Assembly: GCA_037043235.1 (NCBI GenBank)
Contig: JAWRVZ010000025.1
Span: forward strand, 5,378,501 to 5,442,500
Length of the DNA stretch: 64,000 nt
From: Rhodeus uyekii
Lineage: Eukaryota; Chordata; Actinopteri; Cypriniformes; Acheilognathidae
Reading direction: 5' to 3'
Shown: one piece after another, positions 25,294 to 36,284 of the stretch
Position numbering within the stretch: the first letter of the stretch is position 1
Layout of the letters: each line of letters begins with the position of its first letter
Notes under the pieces: model-generated
What the model was told of the DNA's origin: nothing
Database searches by the model: none
Seen by the model: only the letters and a program-made list of their open reading frames with translations
Position numbers and translations under genes: made by a program

Positions 25294-25880
25294 TTACGAG
25301 CTTTGCAGAAGATCAGCTGGAACTCGCTAAAAAATAAAATATGACTTCACAATTTTTTGTGGATGGTTTTATTTAACTTGTACGTTTAAAAAAATAATAA
25401 TTTTATTACAAGACAACACGACCTTCGTGAGTGAAACTAAAAAGTACATCGACAGCATTAAAGCCACCAAGTGAATATTTGTGAAGTTTGCTAATTATTT
25501 ATTTGAATAACTTTTTTGTTTTCTTTGCCACTATAATTTCCTCCTTGTTTTATTCACAGTGTTAAAGGGGGAATTAAAATCAAGATAGACTGGGAAAAGT
25601 TTTTACAATTACGTGTCACTGAAAAAAGAGGTAAAAATGTAAGGTAAAAACAGACTCTTTTTATGCTTATTTTTCTCTGTGCTGTGTCTTTTCAGTATAG
25701 TTGGTGTAACTGAGGTATTTGCTTAAGTTCTTTCACACAAAAAAAAAAGAGTTATGGATTTTAATATTTGGATCAGTAAATGTGGTAAGTAAGAGGATCA
25801 GATTTATTACCCTTTTCTGTCTTTTTTTTTTTTTTTTTTTGCTGTGTGGTTCATTTCGATTCCCTTCCCGTGTTTGGGGC

Positions 25881-25888
25881 TTTAAAAA
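25881..25888 (+). promoter_or_regulatory. TATA-like box of thioesterase copy 1
   Basis: TTTAAAAA followed about 20-30 bases later by the candidate transcription start (actagaaagcagcagcac). The same arrangement is kept in copy 2 at 38072. It lies about 175 bases before the proposed start codon. A short upstream ATG frame is present. Confidence 0.4.
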
Positions 25889-26059
25889 ATCTCCGGACAC
25901 TAGAAAGCAGCAGCACATGCTAAGGAGTTGATCACCGTTAAACAAGAGCAAGAAAAAGATGTAGAAGGCAACAATAAGATACTATGTTTTTGACATTGAC
26001 AGCATGTTTTCAGAGATTAAGTTTAAAGAGACCCTTTCAAAAGAAACGCCCTTGCTAAA

Positions 26060-27734
26060 ATGCACTACAGCTCTGGGGTCAGCATTGGGCTTTTCCCCAG
26101 CTATAAGTGCTCGTTTGAGGATCCCGTACAGGTGACCGTGAGCGGCTTAAATCCACAACAACGCGTAGTTCTGCGCTCCGAAATCACCGATGCAAATAGC
26201 CGTGTTTTCAAGGCTTCGGCCATTTACCAAGCAGACGACAGTGGTCAAGTTGATGTCAACCGACACCCTTCTCTCGGTGGCAGCTTTACCGGAGTTGAAC
26301 CGATGGGTTTATTCTGGGCACTGAAAGCAGACATCGTGAGCTGCAAGTTTGCACTAACAGACGTGACGCGTCCTGCTCTCGTCGACATTTAATGTGTCAG
26401 TGATGATAAAGTTCTCGCCAAAGTAACAAACGAGAGGCATTGCATGACTGATGGTGTCCGGAGAATTCCTGTAACCGAAGGCAGGATCAGAGGAACTCTT
26501 TTTATGCCACCTGGTCAGTTATTTTATTTGTATTAATTGCTGTCATAAAGACCTTGTTCGTAAGGCTCTCCGTATAGCAGTGGTGGTTCTCAACCAGGAG
26601 GCCGCAGGATGACTTAAAAGTATTTAAATTAAAGTTGTTGTAAGCGAAAGTTGTTGGCCATTTTCTGTTTTGTAGCAGCGCGTTGTGGTGAAAACGGAGA
26701 AGTGCAGTGTAACTGTTGCTGAACGTTATTTAAAAGGTCTTCTGTTGTCAACCACAGATTGATTCATGCTGGCCTTGTCAAATGTTGAGATTTTAATTCT
26801 GATGTTCTAATTTGTCAGGTAAAGGACCATTTCCTGGGATTTTGGATACATATGTTCTTGGAGGAAGTCCTTTTGAGTTGAGGGCGGCTCTGTTGGCAAA
26901 AAGAGGCTTTGTTGTTTTAGCCTTGGCTTTCCAAAATTACCAAGATTTGCCCAAAAAAGCTGACAAATCTCAGCTTGAGTACTTTGAAGAAAGTATAGAT
27001 TTCCTGCGACAACAGCCAGAGGTTAGTATATGTAATTCCTGTGCATTCCTTTCTTTTTATATTGTTTTTATAATCTCTAAATAAAATGATGCTAATTATA
27101 ATGGAAGATTTAATTCCAGCACTTCATTTTTTTTTTTTATTCAAAGGTTGGCTTGGTGTCCATATCAAAGAGTGGGGATCTCGCTTTGTCAATGGCAACA
27201 TTCCTGCCCGGTATATCGGCCACTGTTTGGATCAATGGATGCAATGCAACTTTGGTCCCGATCTACTACAAAGATATCTGTGTTCCTCCCCTTATGTTTG
27301 ACATTAAGAGAATTCAAATGACACCATCGGGTTTTGTGGATATTGGGGATGCCATGAATGACCCAATGTCCAAAGAAGGCCTTCCCAGCGTTATTCCCAT
27401 TGAGCGTGCCTCTGGTAACTTCATGTTTATAATGTCAGAAGCTGACAGGAATTGGCAAAGTGCCTATTATGCAAAGCTTGCATGCGAGAGGCTCAGAGCA
27501 CATGGGATAAATAACTATGAGCTGGTGAGGTATGAAAATGCAGGTCACTTTATTGAGGTGCCTTATATGCCCTTTTGTTTTGCTAATTTTCATCCAGTAG
27601 TTAACCAGGTGGTTTTCTGTGGAGGAGAACCTAAGGCTCATTCTGAAGCACAGTTGGATGCATGGACGAGGATTGTGAATTTTTTCAAGAAACACCTAGC
27701 GGCTGCTGATCACAACTGTAGATCTATGCTGTAA
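26060..27734 (+). pseudogene. acyl-CoA thioesterase/BAAT-like gene copy 1, nonsense codon in exon 1
   Basis: Exons 26060-26513, 26819-27021 and 27147-27734 correspond one-to-one with copy 2 at 38257. Exons 1 and 2 have identical lengths and splice sites are intact. Codon 111 is TAA (26390-26392) where copy 2 has GAA (Glu), truncating the protein before the hydrolase domain. Downstream coding is otherwise open, including the nucleophile region SISKSG, the Asp in EADRNW, the His in NAGHF and the C-terminal SML. Exon 3 lacks five codons at its start and one codon in the CNA(NT)V region. The frame upstream of the ATG is also shifted relative to copy 2. It is either a very young pseudogene, a segregating null allele or a sequence error. 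No rescue by reinitiation is obvious. Confidence 0.85.
26577..26760. repeat. intronic repeat fragment shared by both copies
   Basis: The phrase agcagtggtggttctcaacc begins what looks like a hAT-type terminal fragment. It is present at the same place in copy 2 (38770-38950), so it predates the duplication. Confidence 0.35.
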
Positions 27735-27994
27735 GAAAAAGGGGCATATACATTACATGATGATAATAGTCATGACATAATTAATGTATAATGTTGACTT
27801 GCAATTCTAATTAAGTAATTGATCAAACTAGTGGTAATGGTTGATTTTGCTTCTAAATCTACTAATGTATATATGATTCATACAAAGTATGACAATTTTT
27901 GTAAAATCAAACTTATTTAGTGTGTTTATTTCACACTGTTCAAATGTTTGGGGTTAGTACAGTTTTCCCCCACCTCTTATTCTTATCTACAGTA

Positions 27995-28408
27995 TTCACA
28001 CTTATTTGCACTGTCCATGCTCATTGCACTACCTTAAATCTACTGCTTACCTTAAGCTAACATACAATTGTATACATGTACCTGTAAAATTCTGTTTATA
28101 GTTAGACATCTGTATATTACACTTACTTTTTAGTACATACTCACCTGTAAATGCTGTTTATAGTAAGAGACACCTGTAATTATATTTATAGCACACACTC
28201 ACCTGTTATAGTGTTAACCATCTACATATATATATTCACTGTACATATTACCTGTAAATCCTGTACATATCCATATCCTGCGCTTATGCAACCATTATAT
28301 ATATATCCTGCACTTGCTGCTATTGCACTTCTGGTTAGACCTAAACTGAATTTTGTTGCCTTATACCTGTACTTGTGTAATGAGAATAAAGTTCGATCTA
28401 ATCTAATC
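27995..28408 (+). mobile_element. non-LTR retroelement-like insertion in copy 1 flank
   Basis: The alignment with copy 2 is interrupted here. Flanking sequence (ctacagtattc / tttatttgatacaaaaata) is contiguous in copy 2 at 40178-40207. The insert ends in gagaataaagttcgatct followed by short aatct repeats, typical of a LINE or SINE 3' end. It postdates the duplication. Confidence 0.5.
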
Positions 28409-29089
28409 TGTATTTATTTGATACAAAAATACAGGCCTTTTGCATTAATATTATTATAATTAAAATACTTGATGTTTTTTCAACAAACAAACCGAATTGT
28501 AATGTCCACTTGGCATTATTAATTAACACTTATTTCAAGTCATTATAAATCATACCACCTTACTGGTGCTGTTTATATGTATTCTCTGTCAGTATCTCCA
28601 CACTAGGTCCATATTATTGTACAAGTTCTGGTGCCTTAATTTCAAAGAAGTCTTGATTACATTTTCAGCCTTAGTGAAAATCAAACAAACAGGGTTTACA
28701 GTTCCGTGGGTTTAGAACAGCATGATGGCGAGTTAAATTACCTTATAGATGAACTATAACTTTCAGGTTTATTGCATTATAACTGCCATGATTCTACAAA
28801 CACCAATGCATGAAAGCCGATCTCACTGGATCAATGTTAAGGAACGGTTACTTTCAGATTTATCAACTTGCTTTTTTTTTTAAACATGAAAATGGATGAG
28901 ATCTCTTCTCAAATCTCCTGTGGTACTTCTTGCAAATCATTTACAGAGTGCTATGACAAGGAAACACTCTAGCAGGCCTTATCATTTAACCCGGACCACT
29001 TGTCCTATTTAAGTGGAAGCTCTTAAGAGTTCTTGCATGTTGATCAACTAGAAAAGGTTCCTTTTATATTTCTAGAGAAGCTGTTACTA

Positions 29090-29330
29090 CAGTAATGCCT
29101 TGAGATACGAGTGTCCTGACATACGAGTATTCCGAGATACGAGCAAGCCTTCGAGACAATTTATGCTTTGAGATACGAGCACGCTTACAGATGGCGACGC
29201 TAGGTAGTCGAGCACTCGGAGCAGGTCAAGCCGACTCATTTATGGGGTAACTGCATATGTACTCCACTAGCGGGCCACCTTGGTTTTACAGCGGGAGGTT
29301 ACCTGGGGCGACGAGTGATTCACTAGTTTT
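29090..29330. mobile_element. Tigger-like insertion, one end recognised
   Basis: It begins CAGTAATGCCTTGAGATACG directly after a TA, at a point where copy 2 (41323) continues uninterrupted. GAGATACGAG-like decamers recur at about 29101, 29131 and 29173. No inverted right end was found, so the right limit is approximate. Confidence 0.5.
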
Positions 29331-29934
29331 AAGATGGTAGGCACAAGTTATGTGTTTTCAATAATAATAAATATGAGGTTCTGAGGCTATCCAATACACT
29401 ACACGGGAAGAAACACTACACTTCAGTATTGTGTTTGCATTATTCATTGCAGTCAATTCATTGCATTCCCATGAATTGACTTTTCTTGTGTGGGGAATTC
29501 CCCAATGAAAACACAAGAATCACTGATGTGGATGGCAGTATGAGCTCTACGACAAAGAAAATCTATATTATGCTAATGAATAGATGAGGGTCAGGTGCTA
29601 GCTGTGTGCTTGTTTTCTATAGGGCCTACAGAGATCATTTGCTCTATTCATGAACTTTTTAAATGATGACTTATTTGTATGAAAATAGTCACATAACAAT
29701 ATTAGGAGTTATTAGCATGAGTAAAGACCCTTATCTAAACAGCAGTAGATTCTATCTAATGTTTCTATGATAATGCTGGAACAGAACTCTTCACATGCTT
29801 TTTGCTTGACATGCCACACATTACTGTGAAGAGCTGCCGTGTGCTGAACTCTTCTTCTTTGCTGCCAGTAGGGGGGGGGCGGGGGGGAAACACATTGCTG
29901 CATGACAGTGTTAGAGCAGTCTTGCACTCCTAGG

Positions 29935-30160
29935 CCAGATTTAAAAGATGCACCACTTCAAAATACTGATATGATCTTCTTTGTAGATGGCTCTTCTCTG
30001 AGTTGGGCCGAAATAAAGTGGGATATGCAGCTGTAATAATGCATGAGGTACTAAAAGATGAACCACTTCCATTGAACTGAACCACTTCACATTAGTCAGA
30101 CCAAGTCTGCTGAGTTAGTGGCCTTAACAGAAGCATGTATACTGATTCATGTTACGCTTT
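29935..30160 (+). pseudogene. retroviral RNase H remnant
   Basis: A degraded frame with the RNase H signature (an F-V-D-G-S-S type active-site start, then a G-Y-A-A-V strand and an A-E-L-V-A-L helix) is broken by stops and frameshifts. It heads a series of retroviral pieces in the same orientation through 33683. Inactive. Confidence 0.6.
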
Positions 30161-30539
30161 TGGGGTGACTCACACATGACTTTGGGGCTCTATAGAAACA
30201 TTGAAAATTCTTGAAGGCAGACGGAAAACCCATTCTGAAACACCGTCACACGTCCACACAATGCCTGTGCAAGATAGTTCCGACACAATGTTATCAAATC
30301 CTATTTCAGACATGTAGCAGTTTGCCTCAGCTGATGAGAAGCAGAAATGGAAAAAGTCTGGAGATTATTTTTGAAGAAGTATTTGGGTAGGCCCAAATGG
30401 TCATCCATTTCTTCCAAAACATTTTTTCAGTCATTATGCAAAATTGATACATGGACCATGGGTCAAAAGGTGAAATAATGGATGCAGTAGCAAAAAATTG
30501 GTTGGTTGGAACGGATTTTGTGAATTAATTTTTTGACGC

Positions 30540-31320
30540 GATAGCAAAATTTCTTCAAATTGACATTTCTAGACACTGCACTTACCACCCAGAGGCTGGG
30601 GGAACAATGGAAAGGGAAAATGGCACAATCAAGGCCAAACTAGTAAAGACCTGTTCAAAGACAAGATTGAGCTGGGTAAAGGCCCTACCAATAGTCTTGA
30701 AGTTGAAGGAAAATATAGTTTAAAATGTTAGAAATTGTGTTGAAGTGTTTATTTCTAATGATAGTTTAAAATGTTCCAAATTGTATTGACGTTCTTTTCC
30801 GTTCAAACATAAAGTTACTGTTTTTAATTCTGTAGCAAACCTTTTCTGACTAAAACAAAGGACAATGCACTCAATGTGAAAAGTCCAAGACTGTAACAGT
30901 TGACATTGTCTGTTTGCTAGAAAAGTTACAGAAAGAAAGGAATGGGGCAAGGGGTTCTGGCATTCTTGTGTGCAGATTGCTATGGTGTAACCAATGAAGG
31001 AATCTCTCTGACAACAGTCACTGTATGACGTGGCAAATTAACGGACTGGGGGGAAAGAATATTTCCAACAATGTATCTGAGAATGAGGCAAAGAACCAGA
31101 GTTAAAGTGTCACCTTATGAAATCCTTTTTGCCAGACCACCATACATGGGATGGAGTGCTCATGATATGACAAACTTGAATATTACCTGGATCCATGAAA
31201 ACCACTGCAAGCAGGTTCCGGCTCCACAGGATGATCCATTTCTTACACCAGACATGAGCCAGCAGTCTTCATTGGTCATACTCCACAAAAAGCGGATTGG
31301 ACCACACTCCCATATTTAGG
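30540..31320 (+). pseudogene. retroviral integrase remnant, split
   Basis: The first part (about 30540-30715) resembles an integrase catalytic core around the Y-H-P-E / M-E-R-N region. The second (about 31070-31165) has the S-P-Y-E-I-L-F-x-R-P-P motif found near the end of gamma/epsilon-type integrases. About 350 unrelated or unrecognisable bases separate them. Stops and frameshifts make it non-functional. Confidence 0.6.
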
Positions 31321-31329
31321 AGAGGAAGG

Positions 31330-32003
31330 TCAAATTCCAGTGCACAAGAGAAAGAACTCTAATACAGACTGATTCTTCCATCTTAGCAGTGGTATCTGCC
31401 GCCGTAAACAGGGACCCATATACCCAGTGGGCATCAACAGTGCTACAAATAGTAATTCGGCCTGGCCTTAGACCAGTCATAAACAGAACAAGGGGAATTA
31501 TACATTTTCTGCCAGTAGAGGGCCACTTAAAGCATGTTTTGTGTGGAAATACAGCATGTTTTTCTAAAATGACAATTAGATTAGGGATTTTGGTGGCCTT
31601 ATTGACCTTGGCATACATTACCCCTATAGCATCTCCAGATAAATATATTTTGGTCCGTACAAACACATGGTATACTTTGATGAATTACACCGTGAAAGGA
31701 GAGAGGTATTTGGTGTGTGGAAGAAACCGCAACTTTGCAAAGGAGAGGAGCGAAAACAATATGCAAGAATAAAACGTGGTATGTGAATAATGCCACTACA
31801 TATGGGGTACTTGGTTGTGTCAGGGGATGAGATAAGCTCCGAAGGAGGCTCCGTGGTTAACTTGGATAGTGAGAATAGTAGCAGGGGTGATGTTGTTCAC
31901 GATGTTCCTACCATGTTTCATGCAGATCTTTCAAAACCTGTTTTCTAGGATGTTCACCAAACAATTGTTGCTAATGGGTCACAATTATGATACGGAGGTG
32001 TAG
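31330..32003 (+). pseudogene. retroviral envelope remnant
   Basis: Following integrase, a broken frame has a hydrophobic leader-like segment (about 31580-31630) and cysteine-containing extracellular sequence. A separate frame (about 31866-32003) has a hydrophobic anchor, a short cytoplasmic tail and a stop at 32001. The order after pol and the closing membrane anchor support env. Several frameshifts; not functional. Confidence 0.5.
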
Positions 32004-32035
32004 GGGATTTACATTTAAGACCCGAGGACCACATA

Positions 32036-32486
32036 TGTTGAATGAAGATCGGCCAGCTTCAGGTCTCACAAGGAGTTCGTAGGCCACCCCAAATTTAGGG
32101 TAGTATGCCAGCATTTAGCTGCTGGCATGGGTGTAGGGAGCTACATACCACATGGACTAAGCCTAGAGATACACAGGGTAACAGGCTTCTTTGACCCTAA
32201 GAATTAGAAATCTAACTAAACATCATTAGATAAGAAGAATTGCGCTTAAGGGGTAGAGAGACTAATATGTTCCAGATAGGGGTGGAAAGTTTACAACTTT
32301 GCCTTGGGGTGTAGGAGAGATATAAATGTTGACCAGCCCACCCCCCCATTCTTTGTCACACTCTGCATGGCAACGTTGGTTGTCTGTATGACTGTCAACC
32401 TTTTCTCATGAGAAAATAAAACCTTTGTAAAGACAATTAGGATATTTGTCTCTTATTCAGAACAGATAACAGATTCTGCCACAACA
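32036..32486 (+). repeat. retroviral LTR (about 450 bp)
   Basis: It follows the env remnant and contains a polyadenylation signal in gagaaaataaaacc. It ends near gccacaaca, after which gtgctgcgagcaggg could be a primer-binding site. Its last 150 bases are repeated at 33530-33683. The 5' limit is uncertain. Confidence 0.55.
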
Positions 32487-32861
32487 ATTTGGTGCTGCGA
32501 GCAGGGTTCCTTGGCTGTGTCTTCTGGACCCGCAGCGGACGGTGACTGATCATCCTGGACCGAGCAGGTCCAGTCCTACCTTGCTAGGTTGAGAGAGAGG
32601 GGCCGACCGCAGGTGCCCAAAGGAGACACCACTGGAACCAGGAAAAGAATGGAAATTGCAAGAGAGTTTGGTCAGGTTTGGTCTGAATTTTTGGAGAAAG
32701 GGAAAAAGATAAAATACTGATAGGGAAGATCTGTGATTTTTGTTCTTTGTGGAGAGAGCTGCTAAAGGCAGACGAATTTGAGTGAGGACTGTGTAGCACA
32801 GCCTGGATCTCCTCCTGCCCAATTCAGGTGACAATTGGATCTCTCTGGAGAACAAAAATCA

Positions 32862-33475
32862 TGGGGAAATCCCAGAGTAAAACGAACCAATATGATACAC
32901 CTGTATATTGTCAAATGGGAAAGGTGTATGGGGGTTTTGATTTATGATTTATGATTGGTCACCAATTTATGATTGGTGTTGTGGAACTAATCAGATACCA
33001 TGGGTTTCCTAGAGAGGGAACTTTAAGCGTTCAAAGACTTACTGTGGAGAAAATGTCTGTTGAGACTGGAGGTGGAAAACAGAAGGGATGTTGTGGGAAA
33101 CACGTGTGCGTTGACTGTGAACTGGCAATAAAAAGATGGATAGAGGAAGCAGAGCGCAGGGAAAGAAAAACAATGCTGAAAGAATTGCCAGGTGAAAAAG
33201 GAAAGAAGGGAAAAAAGATAAAGAGGTTGAGACAAAAAAAATAAGGAAGAAGAAAGACCAACTGCACCAACACCTACTAAATTTGTTTCCAGTTCTAACC
33301 CTTTTTCTGTGTTTAACCCTTTTTATGGTTTTAATCCTATTTCTGCTTTTTCTGTTACAACACAACCCAACAATCTCTACCCTGTGGCTGAGCTAAATGC
33401 GCTGATGAACCCAGACCTCGACTGCTCTCTCCGCCAAGACGACCAGCACCAGCCCAAGCAGCCCTAAGTAAAGAT
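32862..33475 (+). pseudogene. retroviral gag-like remnant
   Basis: It begins MGKSQSK, a plausible N-myristoylation start about 375 bases after the LTR. A matrix-like frame follows, then a Lys-rich stretch and a Pro/Asn-Pro-rich region. A stop and a frameshift break it. Its placement after the LTR and putative primer-binding site supports gag. Confidence 0.5.
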
Positions 33476-33529
33476 GATGAAAGCCTCCAATCTCCGAGTG
33501 CCTGGGCATTGACATCTGAGCGACATCCA

Positions 33530-33683
33530 GCCCTCCCATTCTTTGTCACACTCTGCAGGACAACTTTGGATGTCTGTATGACTGTCAATCTTTTTTCATG
33601 AGAAAATAAAACGTTTGTAAAGACAATTGGGATCTTTGACTGGATTTTTGTTTTCAGAACTGATAAAAGATTTTGCCACCACA
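33530..33683 (+). repeat. partial second LTR copy
   Basis: It repeats the 3' part of the LTR at 32336-32486 (ttctttgtcacactctgca, gagaaaataaaac, gtaaagacaatt) with modest divergence. It directly follows the gag remnant, so pol and env of this second unit are missing. Confidence 0.7.
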
Positions 33684-33759
33684 TAAGCTTGCATGATATT
33701 TAGTTACAAAATAGTGATTGCACACAAGGCCGTTTTTCTTTCTCTCTCTCCCTCTAAAG

Positions 33760-34871
33760 CATAGGTGTCAAACTCAAGGCCCGCGGGCCACATCCGGCCC
33801 GGCGTGTAATTATGTCCGGCCCGCGAGAGCATTTTATTAATGGCCCGCGAGATGTCCCGCGCTCCAGCTGGCCCGCCGAACACTTCCTGTATTAAACAGG
33901 AAGTGGCTAATGATGCTTCGCGCTCGCATCGCGCGATTGTTATTGTCAATTATCCATAACTGTTCAGGCTCGGTACACAGTGCTTGTGCGCGAAATGCAA
34001 GTGTTGATCATCAGACGAGAAGAGCCCGCCCTCATGGCAGCGCGTCTTCTTGCATGATTGACAGGTCAGACAGCATATCAGCGCCAGCTGTCAGAGTGAT
34101 CGTACAAGCGCCAGAAAGAAAATACAGAGAAAAAAAAAAAAACATTACGTCCTTAGAGACGTAACAAATATATTGAAATATTATTACGTGTAAAAAAAAA
34201 TTGTGATATAGTTTGTAAAATCTGCTATAACCCATGGGTTATATGCGGTATAATACGGTATATGTTTACTGACATACTGCCGGTATACCCGTGTGTCTCA
34301 TTTGCGGAGCTAATGTGGCAGTAATTAAATAATTTAATAAGACGGCACTATAAGACAAATGACATAAGAGCAAATTCAACTGAATGATTTGATTTGTTAT
34401 TGCTGAAAAGCAAAAATTGTATTTAGATTTCCAGGTTTTGTTATGCAGCATGTCCATATTTTGAATTTGTATAATTTTGACAGGATATATTTTTATGGAG
34501 AGCAAAATCTTTTATATATAAATCTTTTTAAGTTTTATATAAAATGACATAAGAGTAAAGAAATTTGAATGTTTGTTCTTTTAACTTTTACTTTACTTAC
34601 TTGTTTACTTTATTTCTAACTTGTATAATTTAGACAGGATATATTTTAATTTTTTTAAGTATTTTTTAAATATTTTTATATTTTTAAGTTATTTAAGGTA
34701 TAAGTTGATTTATTCCAGAATAATATTTCTGTCTGTTTTTATTCACATCTAATTTAAAAAAGGTAAGTTTTAAAAGTTTAGTTTTTTCAATAAATGTTTA
34801 TCCTGTTCGGCCCGCGACCTAATTTTTTTGGGGGATTTTGGCCCCCTGTGCAATTGAGTTTGACACCCCTG
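33760..34871. mobile_element. non-autonomous hAT transposon with target duplication
   Basis: The termini CATAGGTGTCAAACTCA and TGAGTTTGACACCCCTG are inverted. The 8-bp duplication CTCTAAAG flanks it exactly (33752-33759 and 34872-34879). The interior is CG-rich near the left end (ggcccgcgggcc) and AT-rich to the right, with no transposase. It was inserted into the ERV-derived region. Confidence 0.85.
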
Positions 34872-34879
34872 CTCTAAAG

Positions 34880-35227
34880 GGTACGGTTGCAAACTGTAAC
34901 AGTTTCATAAACTCAGCTGCTTTCCAGTAAGATAAAAAGGGGCAGCCTGGACACAGAGTGTTGAGTGTTGGATGATTAAAACTTTTCATTTCACAGAAGT
35001 CTTGATAGTTGGAGATTAGACCAACTTCAGCCTTGGAGTCTAGTGTATCTGAATTGGTGACAAGATCAACTGGCACTATAAGGAGACGGACAGACTTGTT
35101 GTTCTCAACAATCTGACGCCAATAGGAACGCTTTTCTGCAACCTGGAAGGTCACTTAATGCATAAACCAGAGGCCTTGTTGTCAACCATATGATCAACGA
35201 AGACATGCTTCTCACTATCTGCTTTTG
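34880..35227. other. unidentified remnant, possibly retroelement
   Basis: A minus-strand open stretch (about 35154-34880) has no family I recognise. It includes CPGCPFLSYWKAAEF and may be a retroelement gag or protease relic, given the surroundings. No start or splice evidence. Confidence 0.25.
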
Positions 35228-36137
35228 TGTGGAAAATAGAGTTGAGCCGGATACTCGGCTGAAACTCCCCTACGCGTAGAGATTTGCTGCTTGAGCCTGT
35301 GTCCTGCGGCTCCGCCCTGCTCATTCACGCGCAGAACAGGTGTCTTTCTCTCTCTGTCACTCAGGTTTGTGGGTCTTCCGTTAACGTTTATGGTTTCTTC
35401 AGCTTCAGGTTTGTTTTTTATTTTGGTTTGTTTGTAGTACTTATTAACCAGTAGAGTTCTGGTAAAACGTGGTGTTTGTTCAGACGTGGTGCTTTATAGA
35501 ATGCAACTAGCGTTGCGTCTCTGCCTATCAGAGATTTTTTTTTAATCGTCTGCTGGCTCTATTCAGTTTTTTAACTTCGCGCAGTGAGTGTCTGACACTT
35601 TCTTGCTGTATTTCATACAAAATAAAGGAATGCAGATCTTAAAAACAGCGTCAGACTATTTGATCCGTAGAACAGATAGTCCCCCCTCTCTCTCTCTCTT
35701 ACTCTCACACACACACACACATACCTGGTGTGGGAATTTAAAAAAATTACACTGATCATAAAAAAATTTAAAGTTAAAAAAGAAAGTTATGTTTAAATGA
35801 AAAAATTACATTTTTCTTCAAAATTGCAACTGCATGAGTTGTATTCATTGTTGCAAAACTTGTTCTTTATATAGTTTGTTATCATGATCAAAACCGTTGA
35901 TCTGAAGCTCAATGCTGATGCTGTCATGTAAATAGTTTTCTAATCAGCAATAAATATAACAATTTCTGATCGACCCATATCAATTGCATGATTAAAAGTA
36001 ACATACTGGTTAAAGCCTCGCCCACTTCTGGGTCAAACCCCGCCCACTTCCGGGTTAGGCCCCGCCCAGTCCGAGTACAGATACAGATAATTCATATGGT
36101 TAACAGATACAGATAATGCTGTACTCGCTCATCCCTA
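35228..36137. mobile_element. possible non-autonomous hAT-like element
   Basis: The left end (agagttgagccggatac) and right end (gtactcgctcatccct) form an imperfect inverted repeat. The interior has the repeated ccgcccacttccgggt phrase and a TC/AC microsatellite (about 35684-35721). No target duplication is clear. Confidence 0.35.
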
Positions 36138-36189
36138 ATAGTTAGCACCCTCTGTTAGAGTATAATTGGTGTAACAATGTGATTGTAAA

Positions 36190-36240
36190 TGGGGTGGCCT
36201 AACAAACTCCTTGTGAGACTTGAAGCTGGCTAATGTCTGC
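36190..36240 (-). repeat. short reverse fragment of the retroviral LTR
   Basis: Reverse complement of this stretch (cagcttcaagtctcacaagg, ggccacccc) matches the 5' part of the LTR near 32055-32095. It is a separate, inverted LTR scrap. Confidence 0.5.
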
Positions 36241-36284
36241 AAACTGCACTCTATTCTTTACTAAAATTTCTACAATTGACTGCA

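Larger units (their letters stand above)
24920..29765 (+). repeat. tandem duplication unit, copy 1 (gene part)
   Basis: This block is homologous in the same orientation to about 37515-41790. Shared landmarks run in order: gactccgagtggctaac, gttaaagggggaattaaaatc, the promoter-like TTTAAAAA, all three gene exons and both introns, the 3' flank (gcattataactgccatgatt) and gatgagggtcag. Copy 1 alone contains susd6 exon 1 (24961-25485 has no counterpart in copy 2), a LINE-like insert and a Tigger-like insert. Confidence 0.85.

Noticed and set aside
32550..33365. Minus-strand Phe/Ser/Leu-rich open frames over the ERV
   Set aside because: They are antisense to the gag-like sequence and purine-rich LTR leader; low-complexity shadows.
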